Shown here: positions 7,964 through 15,590 of the stretch, piece after piece
Numbering within the stretch: position 1 is the stretch's first letter
Layout of the letters: the number at the start of each line of letters is the position of its first letter
Source: an uncultured Prevotellaceae bacterium
GTDB taxonomy: Bacteria > Bacteroidota > Bacteroidia > Bacteroidales > Bacteroidaceae
Reading direction: 5' to 3'
Length of the DNA: 24,089 nucleotides
Assembly: GCA_937915745.1 (NCBI GenBank)
Contig: CALGGJ010000022.1
Span: forward strand, 1 to 24,089
Made by a program: the position numbers and the translations under genes
The notes under the pieces: model-generated
What the model was told of the DNA's origin: nothing
Seen by the model: the letters and a program-made list of their open reading frames with translations, nothing else
Databases searched by the model: none

Positions 7964-9280
7964 TTACTTGTTGAACAGATGGTTACTCAACGATTGTAAT
8001 GCTTTTTTCTTGTCGGCAGCAGCCACCAAGAACGATATGTTGTGATTGCTGCCTCCGTAGCTTATCATACGCACCGGCACCTCTTTCATGGTTTCAGTTG
8101 CTAGAGATTCAAATCCGATATTATGCCAGTCGAGATCGCCTACAACACATATGATACACATATCTGCATCTACCGTTACAGTGCCTAGTTTTTTCAGTTC
8201 ATTGAGAATCTGATTTAAGTTGGTCGTGTTGTCAATAGATACCGATACACCGACTTCGCTTGTTGTTACCATGTCGATGCTAGTCTTGTATGACTCGAAT
8301 ATTTCGAACACCTTACGCAGGAATCCGTACGCTAATAACATCCTGCTCGAAGTTATATTTATCGCTGTTATATCGTCTTTTGCTGCTACGGCCTTGATGA
8401 TGCCACGCTGTGTTTTGTTGCTTATGATTGTGCCAGGAGCAAGTGGATCCATGGTGTTAAGCAACCGTACAGGTATTCCTGCAAACTTGGCTGGCTGTAT
8501 GCACGTAGGATGTAGTATTTTAGCCCCAAAATAAGCTAACTCTGAAGCCTCTTCGAAATTCAGCTGCGAGACGGGTGATGTATTTTCGACGATGCGTGGA
8601 TCGTTGTTGTGCATTCCGTCTATATCTGTCCATATTTGGATTTCGCTGGCGCCAATAGCAGCACCAATAAGTGAAGCAGAATAGTCGGAACCTCCCCGCT
8701 GTAGGTTTTCTACTTCACCGTAGGCATTACGGCAAATAAAGCCTTGGGTTATGTATATTTCACGTTCATCTTCTTCTGATATGATTAGTCTTAGTTTTTC
8801 ACGTATATACTCAAGGTCTGGTTCGCCGTTCTTGTCAGTACGCATGAACTCCAAGGCAGGTAGTAAGGCTGAATTTATACCCTGTTCCTGAAGATAATTG
8901 AAAACCATTGTGGTGCTGAGTATTTCGCCTTGACCCACGATAATTTTTTCCTCAAACAAGGTGAAGATACCCTTTGTGAACGAGCGTATATAGTCAAACT
9001 CTTGTTTCAGAAAATCCATTGTCTTTTGCTTGTACTCATCTGTAGCATACAAGTCGTCAATATGCTGCATATACTTATCTTCCAACTTGTTAATATTTTC
9101 GTTGGCTCCCACCGGGTTCTTTTTGTACAGATAGTCGGCTATTTCATATAGCATGTTTGTCGTGCCTGACATGGCAGACAGTACCACAATCTTCTGTTCT
9201 CCGTCGTCTATCAGTTTAACGACTTCTTTCATCCTCTTGGGTGTTCCTACGGATGTGCCTCCAAACTTCAGTATCTTCAT
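7964..9280 (-). CDS. lysC: Aspartokinase (monofunctional)
   Basis: Phosphorylates L-aspartate with ATP, opening the pathway to lysine, DAP, threonine and methionine. 438 residues: kinase domain roughly 1-290 and two ACT domains roughly 305-435, with no homoserine dehydrogenase fusion. The nucleotide-binding KFGGTSVG is at 5-12, NLQRGGSDYSAS at 192-203, and IWTDIDGMHNNDPRI at 216-230. SEVGVSVSID (341-350) is the first ACT-domain signature, consistent with feedback control by lysine (inference). It lies 24 bp after the FtsE-like ATPase gene and 39 bp before lysA. Because lysA is adjacent, a lysine/DAP-dedicated isozyme is likely. Confidence 0.95.
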   Translation of the reverse strand: MKILKFGGTSVGTPKRMKEVVKLIDDGEQKIVVLSAMSGTTNMLYEIADYLYKKNPVGANENINKLEDKYMQHIDDLYATDEYKQKTMDFLKQEFDYIRSFTKGIFTLFEEKIIVGQGEILSTTMVFNYLQEQGINSALLPALEFMRTDKNGEPDLEYIREKLRLIISEEDEREIYITQGFICRNAYGEVENLQRGGSDYSASLIGAAIGASEIQIWTDIDGMHNNDPRIVENTSPVSQLNFEEASELAYFGAKILHPTCIQPAKFAGIPVRLLNTMDPLAPGTIISNKTQRGIIKAVAAKDDITAINITSSRMLLAYGFLRKVFEIFESYKTSIDMVTTSEVGVSVSIDNTTNLNQILNELKKLGTVTVDADMCIICVVGDLDWHNIGFESLATETMKEVPVRMISYGGSNHNISFLVAAADKKKALQSLSNHLFNK

Positions 9281-9304
9281 TGTCTTATTGCGTTTCGTTT
9301 GTTG

Positions 9305-10231
9305 TCATTCCACTTCCACCAGATCTTCCAAAATCTCGAATAGGTCGGGCTTCAGGCTTGTTTGTTTTGTTGTCTTATAATCGTTGTCAGTTTTATCTTC
9401 TACATTATCCTCTACCTCATCTAAATTACCCATTACCTCATCTGTAAGCTCACCTGCAGTGTCAAGGTTTGTTAGATTTTCGATGATTTCAAAATCGTCT
9501 TCCTCTTGGTTTTCATCATTATTGTTTTCTATTTGTGCAATTTGCTTTTTTATGTCTTTTTTCAATCCGTTGATTTCTATAAATACCTTGTCTTTACACT
9601 CAAACACACGTCCGGGGTAGCATTCCACCAATCGCAGGTTATGGGTGATCATAACTACAGTCACACCTTGCTCATCCACAACCTTGTGTAATAGTTCGGT
9701 GATGAGCTTGCTGGTTTCAGCATCAAGGTTTCCGGTAGGTTCGTCTGCCAGTATGATTTTTGGATTGTTGAGAATAGCTCTGGCTATGGCAATACGTTGC
9801 TGTTCTCCGCCCGACAGTTCGCTTGGCAGTTTATATCCTTTGGTCTCCATGCCTACAAGTGTTAGCACTTCGTTTATGCGCTCGTCGATTTCAACCTTGT
9901 TATTCCATCCTGTGGCACGTAGCACGAATCGCAGGTTCGCATCTACTGTGCGGTCGGTAAGTAACTGGAAATCTTGAAATATTACGCCGAGTTTTCGGCG
10001 CAGTTCTGGCAGGTATTTTCGACGCAGACCACACATGTCGTAACCCATCACATAGGCTTCTCCTTCATGTATGGGCAATTCGCCATACAGGGTTTTGAGC
10101 AGTGAGCTTTTACCCGAACCAACTTTGCCTATGATATAGACAAACTCGCCTTCATCTACCGAGAAGGTCACATCTCTTAACACTTCTTGTGTTTCTTGAA
10201 ATACTTCAACGTTTTTATATTCTATGAGCAT
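9305..10231 (-). CDS. ftsE: FtsE-like ABC transporter ATPase with a long acidic C-terminal extension
   Basis: ATPase subunit of the FtsEX type, which in the known complex drives peptidoglycan hydrolase activation at the division site together with membrane protein FtsX. Walker A GKVGSGKSS is at 35-43, the Q-loop glutamine at about 86, the signature LSGGEQQR at 139-146, Walker B KIILADEP at 158-165 and the switch histidine at 197 (MITHN). The ATPase is complete by about residue 222, the usual end for FtsE. Another 86 residues follow: a short lysine-rich stretch (224-229), then a strongly Asp/Glu-rich low-complexity region (236-285) and a final LFEILEDLVEVE. No ftsX is adjacent; neighbours are hisIE (50 bp upstream) and lysC (24 bp downstream). 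FtsE is the best match; a LolD- or MacB-type ATPase is less likely. Confidence 0.85.
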   Translation of the reverse strand: MLIEYKNVEVFQETQEVLRDVTFSVDEGEFVYIIGKVGSGKSSLLKTLYGELPIHEGEAYVMGYDMCGLRRKYLPELRRKLGVIFQDFQLLTDRTVDANLRFVLRATGWNNKVEIDERINEVLTLVGMETKGYKLPSELSGGEQQRIAIARAILNNPKIILADEPTGNLDAETSKLITELLHKVVDEQGVTVVMITHNLRLVECYPGRVFECKDKVFIEINGLKKDIKKQIAQIENNNDENQEEDDFEIIENLTNLDTAGELTDEVMGNLDEVEDNVEDKTDNDYKTTKQTSLKPDLFEILEDLVEVE

Positions 10232-10281
10232 GGTCTAAATATAATTGTCAATTATCAACAGTCAAATAGTGCCTGATACTG

Positions 10282-10893
10282 TCAATGTTTATGCCACTGC
10301 GGGTTGTGACGTTCTATCAGTTCGCGTGCTATGTCTTCGATGCTGAGACCTTTGGATGTGAGCAACACAATGAGGTGGTACATCATGTCGGATGCTTCGT
10401 ATATGAGCCGTTTGTTATCGCCCTTCATCGACTCTATCACCAGTTCAACTGCTTCTTCGCCAACTTTCTGTGTCATGCGGCTCAGCCCATCATGAAACAA
10501 ACTTGTTGTGTATGAGCTTTCTGGCTGCTCCTGGTACCGTTGCTCAATAAACCGTTGCAATTCAGAAAGGAACAATATGGGGTTGCTGTTATCTTCCCCC
10601 CAGCATGTGTCGGCACCGGTATGGCACACTGGGCCTACAGGGTTTACTTTGATAAGTAACGTGTCGTTATCGCAATCGTTCTTAATGCTAACCACGTTGA
10701 GATAGTTCCCACTGGTTTCTCCTTTGGTCCACAAACTTTTTTTTGTGCGGCTCCAAAAAGTCACCCTGCCGGTCTCTACGGTTTTCTCGTAGGCTTCTGC
10801 GTTCATAAAGCCCAACATAAGGACATGCATAGTCTTGTCGTCTTGTATGATAGCAGGTACGAGTCCGCCCATCTTGTCGAAGTCGATAGTCAT
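10282..10893 (-). CDS. hisIE: Bifunctional phosphoribosyl-AMP cyclohydrolase / phosphoribosyl-ATP pyrophosphatase
   Basis: Catalyses the second and third steps of histidine synthesis. 203 residues forming a natural fusion. HisI part about 1-105: FWSRTKKSLWTKGETSGN at 46-63, the metal-binding D73-C-D-x-D cluster (CDND) and the zinc cysteines C90 and C97. HisE part about 110-203: LSRMTQKVGEEAVELVIES carries the acidic Mg-binding helix, followed by EASDMMYHLIVLL. The start codon overlaps the hisF stop (ATGA type, four bases shared), which shows translational coupling. Upstream partners are hisF, hisA and hisH. Confidence 0.97.
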   Translation of the reverse strand: MTIDFDKMGGLVPAIIQDDKTMHVLMLGFMNAEAYEKTVETGRVTFWSRTKKSLWTKGETSGNYLNVVSIKNDCDNDTLLIKVNPVGPVCHTGADTCWGEDNSNPILFLSELQRFIEQRYQEQPESSYTTSLFHDGLSRMTQKVGEEAVELVIESMKGDNKRLIYEASDMMYHLIVLLTSKGLSIEDIARELIERHNPQWHKH

Positions 10894-11645
10894 TGTCTTA
10901 TTGTTATATTCTCTAGTTTCAGATATTCTTTTAATCTGTCAATGTGTATTTGGCCGAAGTGGAATACGCTGGCAGCCAGTGCTGCATCGGCATGTCCAAT
11001 GGTGAAGGCATCGCGGAAGTGCTCTATCTCTCCTGCACCTCCCGATGCTATTAATGGAATTGTCAGTTCAGACGCCAGTTGGTTCAGAGCTTCGTTGGCA
11101 AACCCTTTTTTCACGCCGTCGTGGTTCATGCTGGTGAAGAGTATCTCTCCTGCTCCACGCTCGTTGGCTTCTTTTGCCCATTCAAAGAGGGTGCGGTCGG
11201 TTTCAAGTCGTCCTCCGTTAAGGTAACAACGCCATCCGGCTTCAGTCTTCCGTGCGTCGATGGCAACCACACACACTTGACTGCCGAAGTGCTGTGCAAT
11301 CTCGTCGATGAGCCCGGGTCGTCGCAGGGCCGCTGAGTTGATGCTTACCTTATCGGCTCCCGCATTGAGCAGACTATCCACGTCTGCAAGCTCGTTTATG
11401 CCCCCGCCTACTGTAAATGGTATGTTTATTTCTGCTGCAATGCGGCTTACCAATGCCGTGAACGTCTTACGCCCTTCGTGACTGGCAGTGATGTCCAAAT
11501 ATACCAACTCATCAGCCCCTTGCTCACTATATGCCTTACCAAGGGCAACAGGGTCACCGGCCTGTTGCAGGTTGACAAAATTGACACCTTTTACCGTCTG
11601 GCCGTCTTTGATGTCGAGACATGGTATGATTCGCTTTGCTAACAT
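10890..11645 (-). CDS. hisF: Imidazole glycerol phosphate synthase, cyclase subunit
   Basis: TIM-barrel subunit that, with HisH, converts PRFAR plus ammonia to imidazole glycerol phosphate and AICAR. From the ATG at 11645 it has 251 residues, starting MLAKRIIPCLDI as is standard; a GTG codon directly before it (11648) is a possible but less likely start. Catalytic aspartates are D11 (CLDI) and D130 (AIDARKTEAGW); the phosphate-binding VGGGI is at 79-83. The stop overlaps the hisIE start. The hisA stop lies 84 bp upstream, the largest gap inside the his cluster, with no -7 box in it. Confidence 0.97.
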   Translation of the reverse strand: MLAKRIIPCLDIKDGQTVKGVNFVNLQQAGDPVALGKAYSEQGADELVYLDITASHEGRKTFTALVSRIAAEINIPFTVGGGINELADVDSLLNAGADKVSINSAALRRPGLIDEIAQHFGSQVCVVAIDARKTEAGWRCYLNGGRLETDRTLFEWAKEANERGAGEILFTSMNHDGVKKGFANEALNQLASELTIPLIASGGAGEIEHFRDAFTIGHADAALAASVFHFGQIHIDRLKEYLKLENITIRQ

Positions 11646-11729
11646 CACTATATTTTGTTATTATTTGATATTCACACACACTTTTTTCGCCTTGTCAGAG
11701 CCTGAGCAAACTTTGAACTTGGCTGATTG

Positions 11730-12443
11730 CTATTGCAAACGTTCAATTTTTATCTTACCTTCATATAATGCCTTGCCCACTATCACCTGTTTTATCCCGA
11801 TAGCATCCAGTTGCTCTATGTCGGCCATTTGTCCAACTCCCCCACTGGCAATGAGGTTGATGGAAGGGTAGTGGCCGAGTATTTTTTTATATAGGTCTAT
11901 CGCAGGTCCGGTTAACATCCCATCTTTTGAAATGTCGGTACATAGCACATGCCGTACCCCATATCTAATGTATCGGTCTATGAATGTCAGTAGGTTTTCG
12001 TTACTTTCTTCTTTCCATCCGTTTATGTTTATGCGTTCATTCTTTACGTCGGCACCTAGTATGATATGGTCTGCTCCATATTTGTCGAGCCATCTCACAA
12101 GCAAGGAGGGTTTTGTTACTGCCACACTACCCACGGTAGCTATCTGTACACCGGTTTCAAAAACTCGCCGTATATCATCATCGCTTTTAATTCCACCGCC
12201 AAAATCGATAGTGAGGCTGGTTTTATGCACAATGGCTTCAACTATAGGTAAATTCAACACGTGTTTGGATTGAGCACCGTCGAGGTCAACTATGTGCAGT
12301 CTTTTTATTCCTTGTGACTCAAAATGTTGAGCCACTTCGACAGGATTGCCTGCATATACCTTTTTCTCTTCATATCTGCCTTGTGTCAGTCGTACACATT
12401 TGCCGTCAATAAGGTCTATGGCTGGAATAATTTCTATATTCAT
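11730..12443 (-). CDS. hisA: ProFAR isomerase (HisA)
   Basis: TIM-barrel enzyme that carries out the Amadori rearrangement of ProFAR to PRFAR, the step before HisF/HisH. 237 residues. Catalytic D10 lies in IIPAIDLIDGKCVRL (5-19), the first phosphate loop is DFGGGI (80-85), and TDISKDGMLTGP (169-180) is the family signature of the second half-barrel. Its ATG overlaps the hisH stop by four bases (ATGA), so the two are translationally coupled. HisA and HisF are homologous half-barrel duplicates; the D-G-K-C-V-R-L sequence distinguishes this one as HisA. Confidence 0.97.
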   Translation of the reverse strand: MNIEIIPAIDLIDGKCVRLTQGRYEEKKVYAGNPVEVAQHFESQGIKRLHIVDLDGAQSKHVLNLPIVEAIVHKTSLTIDFGGGIKSDDDIRRVFETGVQIATVGSVAVTKPSLLVRWLDKYGADHIILGADVKNERININGWKEESNENLLTFIDRYIRYGVRHVLCTDISKDGMLTGPAIDLYKKILGHYPSINLIASGGVGQMADIEQLDAIGIKQVIVGKALYEGKIKIERLQ

Positions 12444-13030
12444 AGATCGAGGAAGTTCCTTATAATCCGTTCACCCACAGCTCCGCTTTTCTCTGGGTGG
12501 AATTGCGTTGCATAGAAGTTGTTGCGATGCAGGGCTGAACTGTATGGCTGTACATATTCGGTTGTTGCTATCGTGTCGGTACATAGCGGCACATAAAAAC
12601 TGTGTACGAAATATACAAACTCAGGTTTGTTAAAACCCTTGAACAATCCTGTGCTGGTATTAGTAATGGTATTCCATCCCATCTGCGGCACTTTGTATTC
12701 ATGTAGGTTTGGACAGAAGCGTAACACATCGACGTCAAACACTCCTATACAATCGGTATCTTCTTCTTCGCTGTGTTTGCATAACAACTGCATTCCGATG
12801 CATATACCGAGCACAGGTTGGCATAAACCTCTAATCACTTCGTCGAGCTTGTGCTCACGCAGATATGACATCGTCGTTCTTGCCTCTCCCTGACCTGGAA
12901 ATATCACTTTATCGGCCGATTGCAGAACCTCTGCATCGTCGGTCAACACAGCATCAACACCGCAACGGTGAAGTGCATTCACTACAGAGCAGGTATTCCC
13001 TGCATTATATTTTACTATTGCTACCTGCAT
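12440..13030 (-). CDS. hisH: Imidazole glycerol phosphate synthase, glutamine amidotransferase subunit
   Basis: Class I glutaminase that supplies ammonia to HisF. 196 residues from the ATG at 13030. The nucleophile C77 is in GICIGMQ (75-81), and H178 and E180 in QFHPEKSG complete the triad; FPGQGEAR (44-51) forms the oxyanion region. An ATG four codons upstream (13042) is rejected because it falls within the -7 box at 13040-13047, and MQVAIVKYNAG is the usual N-terminus. It opens the hisH-A-F-IE order; hisG, hisD, hisC and hisB are not in the window. With this start the leader is only a few nucleotides long. Confidence 0.96.
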   Translation of the reverse strand: MQVAIVKYNAGNTCSVVNALHRCGVDAVLTDDAEVLQSADKVIFPGQGEARTTMSYLREHKLDEVIRGLCQPVLGICIGMQLLCKHSEEEDTDCIGVFDVDVLRFCPNLHEYKVPQMGWNTITNTSTGLFKGFNKPEFVYFVHSFYVPLCTDTIATTEYVQPYSSALHRNNFYATQFHPEKSGAVGERIIRNFLDL

Positions 13031-13039
13031 AATATGCCA

Positions 13040-13047
13040 CAAAGGTA
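13040..13047 (-). promoter_or_regulatory. -7 box of the his-lys-grpE-dnaJ-folC run
   Basis: TACCTTTG on the minus strand matches TAnnTTTG exactly. The predicted transcript start near 13033 is only about 3 nt from the preferred hisH start at 13030, making the mRNA nearly leaderless. It follows the hairpin that ends the preceding TonB receptor gene. No TTTG is found 19-23 bp further upstream. Confidence 0.55.
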
Positions 13048-13167
13048 CAAATAAATCCCAACATAGACTTCATGTCAATTGATTTTTTTGACCTAATGGT
13101 GACAAATCATCTGTATAGTTTATTATTTACCTCTGTTTGAGGGCAATGTTTATGATATGAATTAAAC

Positions 13168-13205
13168 AGAGAGATGAATGCTTGTATTGGCCCATTCATC
13201 TCTCT
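13168..13205 (-). terminator. Terminator hairpin after the TonB-dependent receptor gene
   Basis: A perfect 13-bp inverted repeat, AGAGAGATGAATG with CATTCATCTCTCT (13168-13180 and 13193-13205), with a 12-nt loop. Leftward transcription leaves the stem into GTTTAATTC, a modest U-rich tail. It separates the receptor gene (stop at 13248) from the his promoter. Confidence 0.7.
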
Positions 13206-13247
13206 TGACTCTTTTGATAAGTATTATGTGTTATGCTTTATGTGCAA

Positions 13248-15164
13248 TCAGAGGTCGATATTGATTCCCGCAATAAATGTGGCTTTCGGCATAGGATATC
13301 CGGCATTGATTTCATATTGTTGAGCAAGCAGGTTGTCCCCTTTGAGCCATATACGTGCCTGTTGGTTGAGTGTATAGCTTACGGTCGCTCCTAAAAGAGT
13401 GAATGTCTCCATCTGTTCGTTAGGACCAACCGCAGTGTATAGTCCGCACAGTTGTTGCAGGCCTATATTCGCTGTCCATGCACCATTACGTAATGTGGCA
13501 CCAATGAATCCCTTGTATTTGGGTGCAGCCACGAGTGGAGTGTGCATGTGTAGGTAGCTGTGGTTGGTATTGACCGATAGCAGAGGGCTTATGTTCCATG
13601 TGAGGTTGGCTTCGATGCCTCTGTTTAAGAACTCACCCGAGTTAACGTTTCGTCCGGCTATTGTTTGGATTTGGTTCTTTCCGTCTATGAGGAAAAGGTT
13701 TATACCATAGCTGATTAGTCCGTCAATCAGGCGTTGATTCCAAGCCAGTTCGTAGCTTATCATGCATTCTGCATGCAACGAGTCGGAGTTGGCTGTGCCG
13801 TATAGATACATCTCACGTGTGTTTGGGTTGCGAAATCCTTTACTTAGCGATGCTTTAACTTCGCCTGTTGCTATCGGTCGGAATACAACACCTGCTTGTG
13901 GTATCCACTGGCCTCCTGCGGTCGAGTGATGGTCGTAGCGTATTCCTGCATCGATTGTGAACTTTGTGCAAATGTCTTGTCGCAGGTCGATATAACCAGC
14001 TACTTCGTTTTCGTGTGCATGTACACTTTGCATCAGTCGTCGAGGTGTTGTCACTTGCGCATTTGTCTGACGGTCGGTGTAGTATGCACGTCCGTAGATG
14101 TGTTGATAATCTGCTCCTATGGTTATGTGATTTCCGTCGAATGGATGGAATGATTGCCACCATGACACTCCTGCCACAGCATCTTTCGAGCGGAAGAGGT
14201 CAGTCTGCGGTGTACCGCCATAAGTATCGTAGCCATCGTTAATTTTATGTCTGCCGAAGTTGTCGTATATGCTCAGTGCACCATTAGATTTAACGTGCTG
14301 GTTTTCAAGCACCAGACTGGCGGCTCCACGTGTAATCCATTGGTCGTTTTCCTGTTTTGGTTGGGTTACTGTCCCGGGATTACTGGCGTTGAAATGTGTG
14401 AGGTCTAAATCGCAGAATATGTTCCAGTTTTTGTTTAGTTCGTAGTTTAGTTTGATGTACCCGCCATATTGCTCAAACTCCATGTCTGAACGGTGGTTGT
14501 CGCTGCGTGAGTATTGTGCTGCTGCGGTACTTGTAAATCGGTCAACACGCACTTGATTGCTCACTTCTGTTTGTACCGTACCATAGCTGCCTGCACCGGC
14601 CTTGATTGTGGTATGGATTCCGTCGGTTGTCATTTTGCGTGTCACGATGTTGACAACTCCTCCCATCGCATTCGAACCGTAAAGCAACGAGGCCGGACTT
14701 CGCATTACTTCTACTCGTTCGGCCATGAGTGTCTGGTAACTGTCGGCAATACTGTGTCCATAGACTCCGTTGTATTGCGGATGCCCGTCGATTAGTACCA
14801 TTACTTGTCCGTTGCCCGATGAGAGTCCTCTAATCATGAGACCTCCAGCTGCACCGGTGCTAACTCCATAGCCCATAATTCCACGACTGGTTACGCTGAG
14901 ACCTGGTACTTGCTCCATGAGGGTAGGCAGGATGTTTGCTCGTTCGTTGGCTGTGAGTTGGTCACGTCCAACCGTAGTGACGGTCATGGGTAGGTACCTT
15001 ACGTCGGTTGCACTGCGTGTACCGGTCACCACTACTGTGTTGATGTTTACTCCATTGATGGTGTCGGTGGTCTCGGCATGGAGGGCCGCAGACCACAATG
15101 TTGCAGTCAATATGGCTGCAACCAGAGTTTTTGATTCTTTGTTCATAGTTTTATATTTTTTCAT
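13248..15164 (-). CDS. TonB-dependent outer-membrane receptor (CirA/BtuB-like, substrate unknown)
   Basis: Outer-membrane beta-barrel that takes up a scarce ligand using TonB/ExbBD energy. 638 residues: signal peptide about 1-30 ending near LHA; a probable TonB box around NTVVVTGTR (43-51); plug domain about 50-175 with LPTLMEQVPGLSV, GLMIRGLSSGNGQVMVLIDG and VEVMRSPASLLYGSNAMGGV; then a 22-strand-type barrel ending in the aromatic-poor ATFIAGINIDL. It lacks the N-terminal carboxypeptidase-like domain of SusC proteins and has no SusD partner, so metal, haem, siderophore or vitamin uptake is likelier than glycan uptake. It stands alone between rho and the his run. A second in-frame ATG (15146, MNKESK) could also be the start. 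A tight hairpin (15173-15187) lies directly in front of the start codon. Confidence 0.93.
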   Translation of the reverse strand: MKKYKTMNKESKTLVAAILTATLWSAALHAETTDTINGVNINTVVVTGTRSATDVRYLPMTVTTVGRDQLTANERANILPTLMEQVPGLSVTSRGIMGYGVSTGAAGGLMIRGLSSGNGQVMVLIDGHPQYNGVYGHSIADSYQTLMAERVEVMRSPASLLYGSNAMGGVVNIVTRKMTTDGIHTTIKAGAGSYGTVQTEVSNQVRVDRFTSTAAAQYSRSDNHRSDMEFEQYGGYIKLNYELNKNWNIFCDLDLTHFNASNPGTVTQPKQENDQWITRGAASLVLENQHVKSNGALSIYDNFGRHKINDGYDTYGGTPQTDLFRSKDAVAGVSWWQSFHPFDGNHITIGADYQHIYGRAYYTDRQTNAQVTTPRRLMQSVHAHENEVAGYIDLRQDICTKFTIDAGIRYDHHSTAGGQWIPQAGVVFRPIATGEVKASLSKGFRNPNTREMYLYGTANSDSLHAECMISYELAWNQRLIDGLISYGINLFLIDGKNQIQTIAGRNVNSGEFLNRGIEANLTWNISPLLSVNTNHSYLHMHTPLVAAPKYKGFIGATLRNGAWTANIGLQQLCGLYTAVGPNEQMETFTLLGATVSYTLNQQARIWLKGDNLLAQQYEINAGYPMPKATFIAGINIDL

Positions 15165-15172
15165 AGTATGCT

Positions 15173-15187
15173 GTGGGAAAATCCCAC
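15173..15187 (-). promoter_or_regulatory. Start-proximal leader hairpin of the TonB receptor gene
   Basis: GTGGGA (15173-15178) and TCCCAC (15182-15187) pair perfectly over six base pairs with a 3-nt loop, ending 8 nt before the ATG at 15164. If transcription starts from the -7 box at 15199-15206, this stem is almost the entire leader and could limit ribosome access. Confidence 0.4.
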
Positions 15188-15198
15188 TGCTTTTGATG

Positions 15199-15206
15199 CA
15201 AATTTA
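15199..15206 (-). promoter_or_regulatory. -7 box of the TonB receptor gene
   Basis: TAAATTTG on the minus strand matches TAnnTTTG. Start of transcription would be near 15192, giving a leader of about 28 nt. There is no TTG at the usual -33 distance, which fits a weak or activator-dependent promoter. Confidence 0.45.
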
Positions 15207-15260
15207 CAGCATTTTGTTTACATAAGTACATGTTTTTTAGGAAAAAGAATGTTTTACTAC

Positions 15261-15294
15261 AAAAAAAGACGAGCTAACTTCACAGTCTGCTCGT
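15261..15294 (-). terminator. Intrinsic terminator of the candidate small RNA
   Basis: Six-base-pair stem ACGAGC/GCTCGT with a 14-nt loop, followed on the minus strand by CTTTTTTTG. The uninterrupted run of seven Ts makes this the most classical leftward intrinsic terminator in the window. Confidence 0.65.
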
Positions 15295-15350
15295 ACGTTA
15301 ATATGAAAAAGTCTTTACCTTATAGCAAAACTATATTACTTATAGCTTAT
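15261..15350 (-). ncRNA. Candidate small RNA or leader transcript of about 90 nt
   Basis: A minus-strand unit with both ends recognisable and no ORF. The promoter is TTTG (15385-15388), a 20-bp spacer and TAACTTTG (15357-15364), the ideal Bacteroidetes arrangement. The end is an intrinsic terminator: ACGAGC/GCTCGT stem (15269-15274 with 15289-15294) followed by C and seven Ts. The RNA has a 5' hairpin (15329-15335 with 15341-15347, 7 bp including one G-U, 5-nt loop) and no ATG. A second -7 match (TAGTTTTG, 15326-15333) lies inside. It could be a free small RNA, or an attenuated leader of the TonB receptor gene, whose start is about 95 bp beyond the terminator. It does not match a riboswitch class I know (no TPP or cobalamin core motifs seen). 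Confidence 0.55.
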
Positions 15351-15356
15351 CGTTCG

Positions 15357-15388
15357 CAAAGTTAAATGATTTCCAACAAAGCTCCAAA
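15357..15388 (-). promoter_or_regulatory. Two-box Bacteroidetes promoter with no gene directly behind it
   Basis: TTTG at 15385-15388, 20-bp spacer, TAACTTTG at 15357-15364 (minus strand). It is one of only two places in the window where both boxes of the consensus are present at proper spacing, yet the next start codon is almost 200 bp downstream with a terminator in between. Confidence 0.65.
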
Positions 15389-15507
15389 TATTTTTATATA
15401 TTTTTTTAATTTTATTTTAATTATTTGTGCGAATTATGTTTTTTTTAGCCTTTTTCTAACTGTTGTAGTTTTATGGATAGTCGATTGGAATGTTATAATG
15501 TTTGAAA

Positions 15508-15552
15508 TGCCGAATGTAGCTGTGGCTCGAGGCCGTGATGCTACATTCGGCA
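15508..15552 (-). terminator. Long hairpin downstream of rho
   Basis: A perfect 13-bp inverted repeat, TGCCGAATGTAGC with GCTACATTCGGCA (15508-15520 and 15540-15552), encloses a 19-nt GC-rich loop. It begins about 40 bp after the rho stop. Leftward it runs into ATTTCAAACATTATAAC, without a proper T-run, so it may be an mRNA 3'-end stabiliser as much as a terminator. Confidence 0.55.
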
Positions 15553-15590
15553 CTTAGTGTTGTATTTGTTATAATTATCAAATGTTGTAG

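Noticed and set aside
13031..13042. Upstream ATG for hisH at 13042
   Set aside because: It overlaps the -7 promoter box, and the four extra residues are not part of the usual HisH start.
15165..15360. Cobalamin or TPP riboswitch in front of the TonB receptor gene
   Set aside because: The conserved core sequences of these classes are not visible, and the leader is too short for a cobalamin riboswitch.
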